A stretch of 64,000 nt of DNA from Amycolatopsis sp. FBCC-B4732 (GCF_023008405.1 NZ_CP095376.1:4364001-4428000), one strand, 5' to 3'; shown: positions 16,648 to 25,802, counted from the first letter of the stretch. Program-made: numbers and translations. The notes: a model not told the origin generated them from the letters alone.

Positions 16648-17346
16648 TCACTCGGCGGCGGCCGCCAGGATGACCTCGGCGACGACACCGGGCTGCGACA
16701 CCGCGACGGCGTGCGAGGCGTCGATCCGCCGGACCGTCGACTTCGCGCGCTCGGCCATGAACTCCTGAGCGGCGGCCGGGATGGCGTTGTCCTGGTTGGC
16801 GATCAGCGTCCACGAAGGCAGCTTCGACCAGGCCGGGGTGCCCTCGAACGGCGCGGCGAGCGCCTGCTGCGCGACGGCCCGCTGGGTGACGGCCAGTACC
16901 GCGGCGGTCCCGGCGGGTACGTCGCCGGCGAAGACCTCGGCGAAGTCTTCCGGCTTGATCGACAGCTCGGGGTTGCCGTCGTGCACCAGGACGTTCGTGG
17001 TCTCCGGGCCGAGCTTGGCACCCGGGTAGCGGCCGGACAGCTCGAAGACGCTCTCCCCCGCGTCGGGCTGGAAGGCGGCGATGTAGACGAGGGCGCGGAC
17101 GTTCGGCGTCTCGGTGGCGGCGCGGGTGATCAGGGCGCCGCCGTAGGAGTGGCCGGCCAGGACGACGGGGCCTTCGACGCCGTTGACGACGTCCGCGACG
17201 TAGGCCGCGTCGGACTCGAGGCCGCGGAGCGGGTTGGCCACGGCGACGACCGGATAGCCGTTCTCCTGCAGCTTCGACACGACGCCGGTCCAGCTGGAGG
17301 AGTCGGCGAAGGCGCCGTGGACCAGGACGATGGTGGGCTTGCTCAT
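16648..17346 (-). CDS. alpha/beta hydrolase
   Basis: A 232-aa serine hydrolase of the short, cap-poor type. N-terminal VHGAFADSSSW forms the oxyanion region, nucleophile elbow GHSYGG, and the catalytic histidine is likely in RRIDASHAVAVSQP. No signal peptide, so cytoplasmic. It ends 3 bp from the convergent operon and is divergent from a TetR gene. One TetR operator copy lies just upstream of its start, so it is probably the regulated target. Substrate unknown. Confidence 0.88.
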   Translation of the reverse strand: MSKPTIVLVHGAFADSSSWTGVVSKLQENGYPVVAVANPLRGLESDAAYVADVVNGVEGPVVLAGHSYGGALITRAATETPNVRALVYIAAFQPDAGESVFELSGRYPGAKLGPETTNVLVHDGNPELSIKPEDFAEVFAGDVPAGTAAVLAVTQRAVAQQALAAPFEGTPAWSKLPSWTLIANQDNAIPAAAQEFMAERAKSTVRRIDASHAVAVSQPGVVAEVILAAAAE

Positions 17347-17363
17347 GGCTGGCTCCTTGAAAG

Positions 17364-17381
17364 AGAACGATCAGTCTTTCT
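17364..17381. promoter_or_regulatory. TetR operator, copy 1
   Basis: AGAACGATCAGTCTTTCT lies 18 bp upstream of the hydrolase start and is partly palindromic (AGAA..TTCT outer, GA..TC inner). It repeats with one mismatch at 17440-17457. Confidence 0.7.
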
Positions 17382-17439
17382 GCCCCTCGAACTCTGCCTC
17401 GTCCCGAGAGCGGGCGCAATGTGACGAAGCCGATCTGGC

Positions 17440-17457
17440 AGAACGATCGGTCTTTCT
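17440..17457. promoter_or_regulatory. TetR operator, copy 2
   Basis: AGAACGATCGGTCTTTCT ends 13 bp before the TetR ATG. The two copies are 76 bp apart in the same orientation, one near each divergent gene. This arrangement fits autoregulation plus control of the hydrolase. Confidence 0.72.
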
Positions 17458-17470
17458 TTATGCTGGCCGG

Positions 17471-18028
17471 ATGACGTCTGCCCCGGTGCACCCGAAGGAC
17501 CGGCTGCTCGCGACCGCGTCCCGGCTGTTCTACGCGGAGGGCATCCACGCGGTGGGCGTCGAGCGCCTGGTGTCGGAGGCCTCGGTGACGCGGGCGACGT
17601 TCTACCGCCACTACCCGACGAAGGACGACCTGGTGGCGGCGTACCTGACGGAGACGAGCCACCGCATCCGCGCGGCGGTGGATGCCGCACGAGCGGGCAA
17701 ACCCCCACGCGAAGCCCTGGCGGCGGCGTTGTCGGTGGTGGGCGACGCGACGTGCGGCGAGGACTTCCGCGGCTGCCAGTTCCTCAACGCGGCGGCGGAG
17801 TACCCGGATGCGGAGTCCCGGGTCCGCCGGGTGATCGAGGACCACCGGCGGTGGTTCTTCGAGGTCCTCCGGGATGAGGCGGCGGCGTTGGGGCACCCGG
17901 AGCCCAGCCACGCGGCGCGGGTGCTGGTGCTGTTGCGGGACGGCGCCTTGCACGGCGGCGAGCTGGACGACGCGGAGACGGTCCGGGTGACCTTGCGGCG
18001 GGCCGTGGAGGAGTTCTTCCCGGCCTGA
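17471..18028 (+). CDS. TetR-family transcriptional regulator
   Basis: A 185-aa regulator. The N-terminal helix-turn-helix is standard (ASRLFYAEGIHAVGVERLV, then TRATFYRHYPTKDDLV); the C-terminal ligand domain contains FRGCQFLNAAAEYPD, seen in a common actinobacterial TetR group. ATG 17471 has little ribosome-site sequence and is close to operator copy 2, so a short leader is possible. Divergent from the alpha/beta hydrolase. Confidence 0.9.
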   Translation: MTSAPVHPKDRLLATASRLFYAEGIHAVGVERLVSEASVTRATFYRHYPTKDDLVAAYLTETSHRIRAAVDAARAGKPPREALAAALSVVGDATCGEDFRGCQFLNAAAEYPDAESRVRRVIEDHRRWFFEVLRDEAAALGHPEPSHAARVLVLLRDGALHGGELDDAETVRVTLRRAVEEFFPA

Positions 18029-18145
18029 CCCGCCACGATGGCGTCCCGCGACCCGCGCGGGCCCCTCGCGGAGGCCACCGGAGCCGGCCACCCGCACGCG
18101 GCGGCCATGTGGTCCTTCCCACCCGACCACCGCCGCTGTCGCGTG

Positions 18146-19708
18146 ATGGAATGGGATGTGCCGTCCGAACCCCTCCCCCGGATCGCGCGTCCCCGCACGC
18201 TGCTGTTCGCCCTTCCGGCGGCCGGTCGGAGATGGGGCGCCGGGCTTCGGGCCGCCGCCGCGGTGGCCGTCCCCGGCGGGCTCACCGTCCTCACCGGACA
18301 CGCGGACGTAGCACTCTTCGTCACCTTCGGCGCCTTCGCCGTCCTCTACGGCGAAGGCCGCCCCTACCGCGTACGCGCCCGAGTCGTCCTCACCGCCGCC
18401 GCGATGCTGGTGCTCGCCGCCGCCCTCGGTGCCGTCGTCGGGAGCTCCGGCGGTCACAAGGGCGCCGTCATCGTCGTGGTCATCGCCGTCGCCGTGCTCG
18501 CCGTCTACGCCGTGGACGCGCTCCGGCTCGGGCCGCCCGGCGCCCTGTTCTTCGCGCTCGTCTGCGGCGGTGCGACCGTCGCCACGGAATCGGGCGCCGG
18601 CCCCGTCGCCATCGTCGTCTGCACCGCGCTGGGCGGCCTCGCTTCGGCGATCGTCTCGATGGCCGGAAGACTCACCGACAGGACCAAACCCGAGCGCACC
18701 GCCGTCCGACGAGCCGTCGCCGCCGTCGACACGGCGGCCGAGAACCCCGGCGCCGAAGCCCGCCACAGCGCCGGTTCGGCGATTTCCGCGGCCTGGAACG
18801 CCGTCCACGACGCCGGTCACGGACCCGGCTCCGGACTCGCCGCCACGCTGATCGCCGCCCACCGCCGGTTCGCCGACGCCACCGGCGGCCAGGAGGAAAC
18901 CACCCTCCCGCTCCCCCGCCCCAGCGTGGGCTACCGGCTGCGCCGGTCGGCGACCCTCCGCTCGCACGCCATGGTGACGGCGCTGCGCGTCGGCGTCACC
19001 TGCGCGGCCGCCGGGAGCCTGAGCGCGAGCCTCGGTCTCGCGCGCCCGCACTGGGCGATCCTCAGCGCGCTCGTCGTCCTGCAGCAGGGCACCGACCGCA
19101 TGCGCGCCAACGTCCGCGGCCTGCATCGGTTCGCCGGCACCGCGGTCGGCCTCGGGTTGTTCGCCGCCGTGTCCGCGGTTTCGCCCGCCGGGCTCGCGCT
19201 GGTCGCGACGATCGCCGTGCTGCAGTTCTGCATCGAGCTGTTCGTGCCGCGCAACTACGCGGTCGCCGTCGTCTTCATCACGCCGGTCGCGCTGCTCGCC
19301 GGGGGCGCCGCGGCGAGCGGTCCGATCGGGCCGGTGCTGCGCGACCGCCTCGTCGAGACCGTGCTCGGCGTCGCGCTCGCCGTCCTCGCGCAGTACCTGC
19401 TCGCCCCGAACGCGCACCGCACGACGTTTCGCTGGACCGAAGCCCGCATCCGCGCCGGAGCCCGGGCCGTGCTCGAGACCACCGGCCGGGCGGCGCGGCG
19501 CGACCTGCAGTTCGAGCTCGAAGGCGCCACCCGCGCCGCGGTCGACTCCGCGCACAACGACGTCCGCTGGACCCGGGAGCACTGGCCGGCCCACGCCGCG
19601 CTCGTCCACCTCGGCTACGACCTCCTCGCGGCGTGCTGGGCCGGGGACGTCGACCGCGGACGCTGGGCACCGGCGTTCCGGTCACCTGCGCAAACCCGGC
19701 AAAACTAG
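18146..19708 (+). CDS. FUSC-family membrane protein
   Basis: A 520-aa integral membrane protein with two blocks of hydrophobic helices (about residues 30-160 and 290-410) separated and followed by cytoplasmic helical regions, the plan of fusaric-acid-resistance/aromatic acid exporter-like proteins. I chose ATG 18146 (MEWDVPSEP); an upstream in-frame ATG at 18038 would add 36 low-complexity residues. Monocistronic by spacing. Substrate unknown; export of aromatic or amphipathic compounds is a family expectation only. Confidence 0.8.
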   Translation: MEWDVPSEPLPRIARPRTLLFALPAAGRRWGAGLRAAAAVAVPGGLTVLTGHADVALFVTFGAFAVLYGEGRPYRVRARVVLTAAAMLVLAAALGAVVGSSGGHKGAVIVVVIAVAVLAVYAVDALRLGPPGALFFALVCGGATVATESGAGPVAIVVCTALGGLASAIVSMAGRLTDRTKPERTAVRRAVAAVDTAAENPGAEARHSAGSAISAAWNAVHDAGHGPGSGLAATLIAAHRRFADATGGQEETTLPLPRPSVGYRLRRSATLRSHAMVTALRVGVTCAAAGSLSASLGLARPHWAILSALVVLQQGTDRMRANVRGLHRFAGTAVGLGLFAAVSAVSPAGLALVATIAVLQFCIELFVPRNYAVAVVFITPVALLAGGAAASGPIGPVLRDRLVETVLGVALAVLAQYLLAPNAHRTTFRWTEARIRAGARAVLETTGRAARRDLQFELEGATRAAVDSAHNDVRWTREHWPAHAALVHLGYDLLAACWAGDVDRGRWAPAFRSPAQTRQN

Positions 19709-19752
19709 GCCGAACGGGTTACCTTGAACGCGAAAGGTGACGGAGGTCCGGC

Positions 19753-21720
19753 ATGGCGGCAGAAGACGCGTCCCGCGCCCCGGCCTGGGTCGAGCCGATG
19801 CTCGCCAAGGCCGACGGCGGACGGCTGCGCAGCGGCCCCGAATGGGCGTACGAGTACAAGCTGGACGGCTACCGCGCGGCCATGCGCATCGCCCCCGACG
19901 GCACCACCGTCCTCACCAGCCGCAACAACATCGACTTCACCGCCGAATTCGCCGACCTCGACGGCGTCCTCGCCCCGGCGCTCGACGGCCGGGCCGCCTA
20001 CCTGGACGGCGAAATCGTCGTCTACGGCGACGACGGCCGGATCGACTTCGAGCTGATGCAGGAACGCCGCGGCCGCTACGTCCGGCACCAGAGCGGGCCA
20101 CCGGGCCGCGAGTTCGAGGACGTGCCCGTCCGGTTCCTGGCCTTCGACCTGCTCCGGCTCGGCGACCGCAGCCTTCTCGCCACGCCGTACGACGAGCGCC
20201 GCGCCCTGCTGGCGAGCCTGCCGATGCCCGACCCGTACCGCGTCTCGGTGGTGCGCGCGGTCACCTTCGACGAGCTCGCCGCCGACCGCCGCACGCCGGC
20301 CGACTTCCTCGCCCACGCCGCGTCGGCCGGGTACGAAGGCGTCGTCGCGAAGCTGCGCAGCTCCGCTTACGTGCCCGGGCAACGGCCGGACTCCTGGCTC
20401 AAGCACCCGCTGATCCGGACCCAGGAAGTCGTCGTCTGCGGCTGGCGGCCGGGCCAGCGCAGCTTCACGGGCACGCTCGGCGGCCTGCTGCTCGGCGCGC
20501 ACGACCCCGCGACCGGCGCCCTCGTCTACATCGGCGACGTCGGCACCGGCTTCAGCCAGGCCGCCCGCGCCGATCTGAAGGCCCGGCTGGAGCGCCTGGA
20601 GCGCCGCACGCACCCGTTCATGTCGGCGCCGCCGCGCGAAGACACGGTGCGCGCCCGCTGGGTCGAACCGCGGCTGGTCGGCGAGGTCGTCTACCGGCAG
20701 TTCACCCGCGCGGGGCGCGTCCGCCACACCGCCTGGCGCGGCCTGCGCGCCGACAAGGACCCGGCCGACGTCATCGCCCCGCGCGCGGTGCCGCACGAGC
20801 CGCCGCCCCCGCCACCCGAGAACCGGATCACCGTCCAGGCGGGAGATCGACGGCTCACACTGTCCAATTTGGACAAGGTGCTGTACCCCGCGGACGGTTT
20901 CACCAAGGGCGAGGTGATCAACTACTACTCCCGCGTCGCGCCGGTCCTGCTGCCGCACCTGGCCGGCCGCCCGGTGACGTTCATCCGCTACCCGAACGGC
21001 GTCGACGGCGAGAAGTGGTTCGAGAAGAACGCCCCGAACGGCGCCCCGTCCTGGCTGCGCACGGCGCGCCTGCCGAGCACCGGCTCACGCGGCAGCGGCG
21101 ACAGCATCGACTACCCGCTCCTGGACGACCTCCCGGGCCTGGTGTGGGCGGCGAACATGGCCGCGCTCGAACTCCACGTTCCTCAGTGGACGGTGACCGA
21201 CGGCGCGCGAGGCCTGCCGGACCGCCTGGTGTTCGACCTGGATCCCGGCCCCGGCACGTCCATCGTGGACTGCTGCCGGGTGGCCGAGCGCCTGCACGAC
21301 GTCCTGGTGGCCGACGGGCTCACGCCGTACGCGAAAACATCGGGCTCGAAGGGGATGCAGCTCTACTGCGGCATCGAAACCGCCGACGCGGCAGCCCCGT
21401 CCGCCTACGCGAAGCGGCTCGCCCAGCGCCTCGCGAAGGAGACGCCGGAGACGGTGACCGCGGTGATGGCGAAGGCACAACGCAGCGGCCGGGTGTTCAT
21501 CGACTGGAGCCAGAACAACCCGGCCAAGACAACGGTGGCCCCGTATTCCCTGCGCGGCCGCGACCACCCGACGGCCTCGACCCCGGTGACGTGGGAGGAG
21601 GTCCGCGCGTGCCGGCACGTCACCCATTTGACGTTCACCGCGGAGGACGTCCTCGACCGCATCACCGATGTGGGTGATCTCCTCGCCGGGTTGATCGGTG
21701 CGCGAGCGCCGTTGCCTTAG
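19753..21720 (+). CDS. ligD: LigD-type NHEJ protein, ligase-polymerase order
   Basis: A 655-aa bifunctional repair protein. Residues about 10-310 form an ATP-dependent DNA ligase with adenylation lysine in YEYKLDGYR (Lys36) and downstream motif GEIVVYG and YEGVVAKL; the OB domain follows. From about residue 355 comes the LigD primase-polymerase domain (LSNLDKVLYP, DLDPGPG catalytic aspartates, KTSGSKGMQLY). No phosphoesterase domain is present. The order is Lig-Pol, unlike the Pol-Nuc-Lig of the mycobacterial protein. GGAGG lies upstream of ATG 19753. No Ku gene is in the window. Confidence 0.92.
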   Translation: MAAEDASRAPAWVEPMLAKADGGRLRSGPEWAYEYKLDGYRAAMRIAPDGTTVLTSRNNIDFTAEFADLDGVLAPALDGRAAYLDGEIVVYGDDGRIDFELMQERRGRYVRHQSGPPGREFEDVPVRFLAFDLLRLGDRSLLATPYDERRALLASLPMPDPYRVSVVRAVTFDELAADRRTPADFLAHAASAGYEGVVAKLRSSAYVPGQRPDSWLKHPLIRTQEVVVCGWRPGQRSFTGTLGGLLLGAHDPATGALVYIGDVGTGFSQAARADLKARLERLERRTHPFMSAPPREDTVRARWVEPRLVGEVVYRQFTRAGRVRHTAWRGLRADKDPADVIAPRAVPHEPPPPPPENRITVQAGDRRLTLSNLDKVLYPADGFTKGEVINYYSRVAPVLLPHLAGRPVTFIRYPNGVDGEKWFEKNAPNGAPSWLRTARLPSTGSRGSGDSIDYPLLDDLPGLVWAANMAALELHVPQWTVTDGARGLPDRLVFDLDPGPGTSIVDCCRVAERLHDVLVADGLTPYAKTSGSKGMQLYCGIETADAAAPSAYAKRLAQRLAKETPETVTAVMAKAQRSGRVFIDWSQNNPAKTTVAPYSLRGRDHPTASTPVTWEEVRACRHVTHLTFTAEDVLDRITDVGDLLAGLIGARAPLP

Positions 21721-22862
21721 CGGCGAAGGAGGCGCTGGGCCCGTCCGATGAGTCCGTCGAGTCCGTTGAGGACAGAGGCTTTGCGACGGTGGGTGGCCGG
21801 CCGCGCGGGGGCTTCCGGCTTCGGCTCGGGTCGGGCCTGCGGCTCCGCTTCCGCTTCGGCGCGCGGCGAGGGGATCTCGCCGGTGATGGTTCCGGAATCC
21901 GGAACCATCACCTCGGGCCGCTCGGCCGCGGCGACGGCCTGTCGCTGCGGTTCGCCCGCGTACTGCCGCTCTGGCGCTTCCGCGTCGACCGCGTGCCGCT
22001 CCGGCGAAACCGCGCTTGCTCGCCGCGAATCCACCGGCTCCCGCCGCTCTTGCGCCACCGCGGTCGGCCGCCCTGTCCCCTCACCAACCCGCGGATCCAC
22101 CGCCCCCTGCCGCTCACCCACCGCAGCATCCTGCCACTCCGGCGCAGCCCCGCTTACTCCCCGCGGATCCGCCGGACCTCGCTGCTCATCCGCCCCGGCG
22201 GACCATTGCCCCGGCTCCGCCGGCCTTTGCTGCATTGGCACCGCTGCCCTCACACCTCGTGGATCCGCCTCCCCCTGCCACTCACCAGCCGCAGCATCCC
22301 GCCGCTCCGGCCCGGCCGCGCTTACTTCCCGCAGATCCGCCGGGACTCGCTGCTCATCCGCCCCAGCGGACCGCTGCCCCAGCTCCGCCGCACCTTGCCG
22401 CGCTGGCACCACACCTCGCGGCTCCACCGACCCCGGCCGCTCCTGCGCCACCGCGGTCGGCCGCCCTGTCCCCTCGCCAACCAGCTGCGGATCCAACGCC
22501 CCCTACCGCTCAGCCGCCTCGGCATTCCGCCGCTCCGGCGCAACCGCGCCAACTCCCTGCGGATCCACCGCCCCCTGCGCCATCACGGTCGGCCGCCCTG
22601 CCGTCCCCTCGCCAACTCCCCGCGGATCCGCCACCCGCTCCAGCACCCCCGCCGGCTCGTTTCGCGGCGTCGGCGCGAGCATCTCCGGCGTCACCACCGG
22701 CGTCATGAGCGGCGTGTGCGCGGCATCCGCGTTCGGCCGTGCCGGCTCGCGGGCCACCGGGTAGCGGGCCAGCGGGTCGGCTTCGCGGGCGCGGTGACCG
22801 CGCAGCAATCCGCAACACCCCAGCAAGCCGAGCAGGCCCAGCAGACCCCACCACACCGTCAT
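21717..22862 (-). pseudogene. WGxxGxxG-type repeat protein interrupted by an in-frame TAG
   Basis: One minus-strand frame runs from ATG 22862 to 21717 with a single TAG at 22503-22505. The N-terminus is MTVWWGLLGLLGLLGCCGL, a WGxxGxxG hydrophobic segment; the middle (about residues 80-300) is a degenerate repeat rich in ADPRGV, PERR and GADEQR; the C-terminus ends in a basic amphipathic helix (LIGRAQRLLRR). The TAG falls inside a repeat unit: AER-stop-GALDP, where a sister unit near 22100 reads GERQGAVDP with CAG. So a CAG to TAG change broke a 380-aa protein, leaving a 119-aa product. The stop codon overlaps the ligD stop. Function unknown. Confidence 0.7.
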
Positions 22863-22939
22863 GACGGTCTCCCTTCCTCCCGGCGACGGGTATCCGGCCC
22901 TCGCCTCCCCAACCCCGGCGCTACCCCTGTGGGTGACAC

Positions 22940-23881
22940 TCAGCCCAGTTGCGGCACGTCGCCCGGGAACGTCACCGGCAGCTCGTACAGCCCCCTCGCC
23001 GTGCGGCCGCCGCCGAGCCAGCCGTGGAAGTAGATGTGGCCGTCCACCACGTCGGCGCCGCCCGGGGCGTCCACTTTGCCGCCGAGGAGCTCGGCCGACA
23101 GGAACTGGGCGTCAGCCTTCACGAACGGGCCGGCCAGGGTCGGCGCCGACGCGTAACACGTGTGGTAGCCCGAACTCTGGAACGTGTCCGCCGAGTAGAA
23201 CAGCAGGTACCGGCTCGCCGTCTTCACCACCGAAGGCGCCTCGACGACCGCCTTCTCGGCCGTCAGGTCGGCCCGCAGCAGCTCGGTCCGCGGACCGGTC
23301 AGCGAGCGCCCGTCGGCCTGCAGCCGCTGCGCCCAGATCGCCGCCGGGGCGCCGGTCGCCGCGCCGTCGCTCTTGTAGAGGAGGTAGCGGGCTCCGTCCG
23401 CGTCGACGAACGTCTGCGGGTCGATGTCGCCGTGATCTTCGGGCACGCACACCAGCGGCCGGTCGCCGGCCGGGGTGTACGGGCCGTCCGCCTTCGCCGC
23501 CGTCGCGACGCCGAGGCACATCTCGCCGCCCGCCGTCTGCGCGGCCGAGAAATAGAGGACGAACGTGCCGTCCGCCAGCTGCGTGACGTCCGGAGCCCAG
23601 AACCCGCCGTCCGGTTTGGCCCACTTGGGCACCGCGCCGAGCGCGTCGCCGACCACCCGCCACGGCCCTTCCGGCACCGCGGCGGTCGCGAACGGGACGC
23701 GCCCGGAACCTGTGCTCGTCGAGAACGCGAAGTAGCCCCCGGCGGTCTTGACGACGTCCGGGTCGGGGAAGTCCTGGTTGATCAGCAGCCGCGGCGCGGA
23801 GGCCGCCGCCGCCGGTGGGGCGACCGTGAACGCGGCCAGGAGCACGGCTACGGGAGCGAGCAGGAAGTTCTTGAAGCCCAT
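22940..23881 (-). CDS. secreted glycoside hydrolase family 43-like enzyme
   Basis: A 313-aa secreted protein with a signal peptide (about 26 residues, ending PPAAAAS). Five-bladed propeller signatures of GH43: FPDPDVVK with the general-base aspartate, FWAPDV, DIDPQTFVD with the pKa-modulating aspartate, and VEAPSV with the catalytic glutamate. Members act on arabinan, xylan and related plant polysaccharides outside the cell. Monocistronic; the gene is divergent from the AI-2E-type permease. Confidence 0.87.
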   Translation of the reverse strand: MGFKNFLLAPVAVLLAAFTVAPPAAAASAPRLLINQDFPDPDVVKTAGGYFAFSTSTGSGRVPFATAAVPEGPWRVVGDALGAVPKWAKPDGGFWAPDVTQLADGTFVLYFSAAQTAGGEMCLGVATAAKADGPYTPAGDRPLVCVPEDHGDIDPQTFVDADGARYLLYKSDGAATGAPAAIWAQRLQADGRSLTGPRTELLRADLTAEKAVVEAPSVVKTASRYLLFYSADTFQSSGYHTCYASAPTLAGPFVKADAQFLSAELLGGKVDAPGGADVVDGHIYFHGWLGGGRTARGLYELPVTFPGDVPQLG

Positions 23882-24009
23882 GAACGATTCTCTTGAGAGC
23901 GCAACGGTTTCGGCAACGGCAGACGGAGGTCGTCACCGGGAAGCGTGGACTTGCCCGCGCGCCCGGATCGGGTGGATTCGACCGGCCGCCGCGAGGTAGC
24001 CGCCCTCTC

Positions 24010-25083
24010 ATGCACGCGAGGAACGGACGGGGTGCGCACCGCGCCGGGCACGCCGTCGGAAAGGCCGAAGGCGCTGCGTCCCGGCAGCGGGAACCCTTGG
24101 GTGCACCGGGAAAACCGGTGAACCGGCGGTCGCCGTTCTTCACCGGTCTCCTGGCGGCGGCCGGGGTGGCGGTCACGATCGCCGTCGTCGAGGTCGTCCT
24201 CGCCGCCTCGGATGTGCTGCTGCTGATCGGGATCGCGTTCTCCCTCGCGGTCGGCCTCGAACCGCTGACCGCCCGGCTCACGCGCCGCATGCCTCGGGCG
24301 CTCTCCGCCGCCGTGGTCGTCGTGACCGGGCTGGCGGTCCTCGGTGGCGCCGTCGCCGCGGCGGCCGTCCCGCTCACCGATCAAGCCACCCGGCTGCGCG
24401 ACCTGGCCCTGCTGCGCGAGCCGGGATCGCTGCCGGCACAGGCCAATGAGGCGTTCGGTCTCGAAGCCGCCATCCGGTCGATCCACGTGGCGGACGTCGC
24501 GAAGCCACTCGCCGCGGTGCTCGGCGACACCCTGATCGTCGTGGTGCCGGCGACGTACTTCGCCGCCGACTTCCCGCGGGTCCGCACGGCGCTGGACCGG
24601 CTGACCCCGCGAACCCGGCGGCCGCGGGTGATCCTGATCGGCGACGCGGTCTTCCGGAAGGTCGGCGCGTACCTCGTCGGCAACGTCGTCGTGTCGCTGA
24701 TCGCGGGCGTGGCGACGTTCGCCTGGCTCTGGGCCTTCGGCGTGCCGTACCCGCTGGTGCTGGCCGCGCTCGTCGCCGTGCTCGACCTCGTCCCGGTGGC
24801 GGGCTCGGTGGCGGCGGGGGCCGGGACCAGCCTGGTCGCGCTGACGGTGTCCACGCCGGTCGGGCTGGCCACCGCCGGTTTCTTCGCCGGCTACCGGCTT
24901 TTGGAGGACTACGTACTGCTGCCGAAGATCGTCGGCCGCGCCGTCCGGGTGCCGGCGCTGGTCACCGTCGTCGCGGTGCTGCTCGGCTTCGAACTGCTCG
25001 GCGCGTTCGTCGCGGTCCCGGTCGCGGCCGCCGTCCTGCTGGTCGTGCGGGAAGTGGCGGTCCATCGGCTCGACCGGACGTGA
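24010..25083 (+). CDS. AI-2E-family (UPF0118) permease
   Basis: A 357-aa multi-pass membrane protein. After a basic N-terminus it shows the paired N-terminal helices (VAVTIAVVEVVLAASDVLL), the large extracytoplasmic loop, and the conserved C-terminal block with VPYPLVLAALVAVLDLVP and LEDYVLLPKIVG. Members include TqsA and Na+/H+ antiporter-like proteins; substrate is not predictable. The frame is open upstream to 23893; ATG 24010 is chosen, and GTG 24121 is a shorter possibility. Confidence 0.85.
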   Translation: MHARNGRGAHRAGHAVGKAEGAASRQREPLGAPGKPVNRRSPFFTGLLAAAGVAVTIAVVEVVLAASDVLLLIGIAFSLAVGLEPLTARLTRRMPRALSAAVVVVTGLAVLGGAVAAAAVPLTDQATRLRDLALLREPGSLPAQANEAFGLEAAIRSIHVADVAKPLAAVLGDTLIVVVPATYFAADFPRVRTALDRLTPRTRRPRVILIGDAVFRKVGAYLVGNVVVSLIAGVATFAWLWAFGVPYPLVLAALVAVLDLVPVAGSVAAGAGTSLVALTVSTPVGLATAGFFAGYRLLEDYVLLPKIVGRAVRVPALVTVVAVLLGFELLGAFVAVPVAAAVLLVVREVAVHRLDRT

Positions 25084-25085
25084 AA

Positions 25086-25116
25086 AGCCGCCGCGCGAAG
25101 ACTCCGCGCGGCGGCT
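25086..25116 (-). terminator. hairpin terminator between convergent genes
   Basis: A perfect 12-bp stem (AGCCGCCGCGCG and its complement) with a 7-nt loop. On the minus strand the stem is followed by TTTT, so it suits leftward transcripts from the 25130 gene, and may also stop rightward transcription. Confidence 0.7.
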
Positions 25117-25129
25117 CCGACCGGACCGG

Positions 25130-25480
25130 TCAGTTGCCCTGGGCGGTCCCGCCGTCGGCGATTTCGCCCGCCGAGCAGTTGTTCGGGGTCGCGCCTTCGG
25201 CGTCGTGCTCGCCCGGGGAGAGCACCGGGACGTCGATGCCTTCGGCGACGTCGCGGACCGGCACCTGGACGCCGAGCACGTTCACGTTGTCGTCGCAGAC
25301 CCCGCCGACGACGTTGAGGTTGTGCACGGCGTCGAGGTTCTGCACGTTGCCGAGGCCGATCTGGTCGCTGTGGTCGACCGGGTGGCCGGCGACGGTGATG
25401 CCGGTCGCGGACGCGGATCCGCCGAGCACCGCCATCCCGGCGGCGAGTGCGGTGGCGACGAAGCCGAGTTGCTTGATCAC
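25130..25480 (-). CDS. small secreted protein, paralogue of the 25803 gene (rodlin-like, tentative)
   Basis: A 116-aa exported protein: signal peptide IKQLGFVATALAAGMAVLG..ASA, then about 90 residues with an N-rich stretch (NVQNLDAVHNLNVVGG), one CDDNVNVLGVQVPVRD block, LSPGE, a second cysteine in NNCSAG, and the tail GGTAQGN. Two cysteines suggest one disulphide. The neighbour at 25803 has the same order of elements. The VNV..VPV pattern and cysteine spacing recall rodlins of streptomycete aerial hyphae, but I cannot confirm the family. GTG 25480 aligns with the paralogue's start; AAGGAG lies about 10 nt upstream. Confidence 0.75.
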   Translation of the reverse strand: MIKQLGFVATALAAGMAVLGGSASATGITVAGHPVDHSDQIGLGNVQNLDAVHNLNVVGGVCDDNVNVLGVQVPVRDVAEGIDVPVLSPGEHDAEGATPNNCSAGEIADGGTAQGN

Positions 25481-25595
25481 GGGAAGAAAACTCCTTATCA
25501 CCACCCACCGGACGGTCCGGTGGGAGCTCGGGGGGACACCCCGGGCCGGCTTCGGTTCGCCGGGCCCGGGGTTGTCGGTTAAGGTGCGGTCACGC

Positions 25596-25642
25596 CGGGT
25601 GGGACCGGCGCACGTCTCCAGCGTCCTGGCCGGTCCCACCCG
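25596..25642. repeat. 14-bp perfect inverted repeat
   Basis: Arms CGGGTGGGACCGGC (25596-25609) and its complement (25629-25642) with a 19-nt loop, in the 322-bp spacer between the two small secreted-protein genes. A terminator for the 25803 gene or a processing site is possible. Confidence 0.6.
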
Positions 25643-25657
25643 TGCCGGCGTCGTCCG

Positions 25658-25731
25658 ACGTCGCGGCGTGCCCGGGACGCGGAACAGGAGTGTGCAGCTC
25701 GCTCCGTGTTCCGGGCACGCGGTGCGACATC
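25658..25731. repeat. long imperfect inverted repeat
   Basis: The segment around GTGCCCGGGACGCGGAACA pairs imperfectly with TGTTCCGGGCACGCGG further on, extended by GTCGC/GCGAC flanks. Together with the 25596 hairpin it fills most of the spacer and could form a structured RNA end downstream of the 25803 gene. Confidence 0.45.
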
Positions 25732-25802
25732 GACGCAACCGCCGGATTTCCGCGCTGGGAGCCGGCATTCGCACACACAGCGAGCGGCTCCGGCGCGGAA
25801 AC

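Noticed and set aside
21748..23033. Plus-strand open frames over the broken WGxxGxxG gene
   Set aside because: They read as Arg/Pro/Leu-rich repeats without a motif; the minus strand has a good start, a known signature and a sensible C-terminus.
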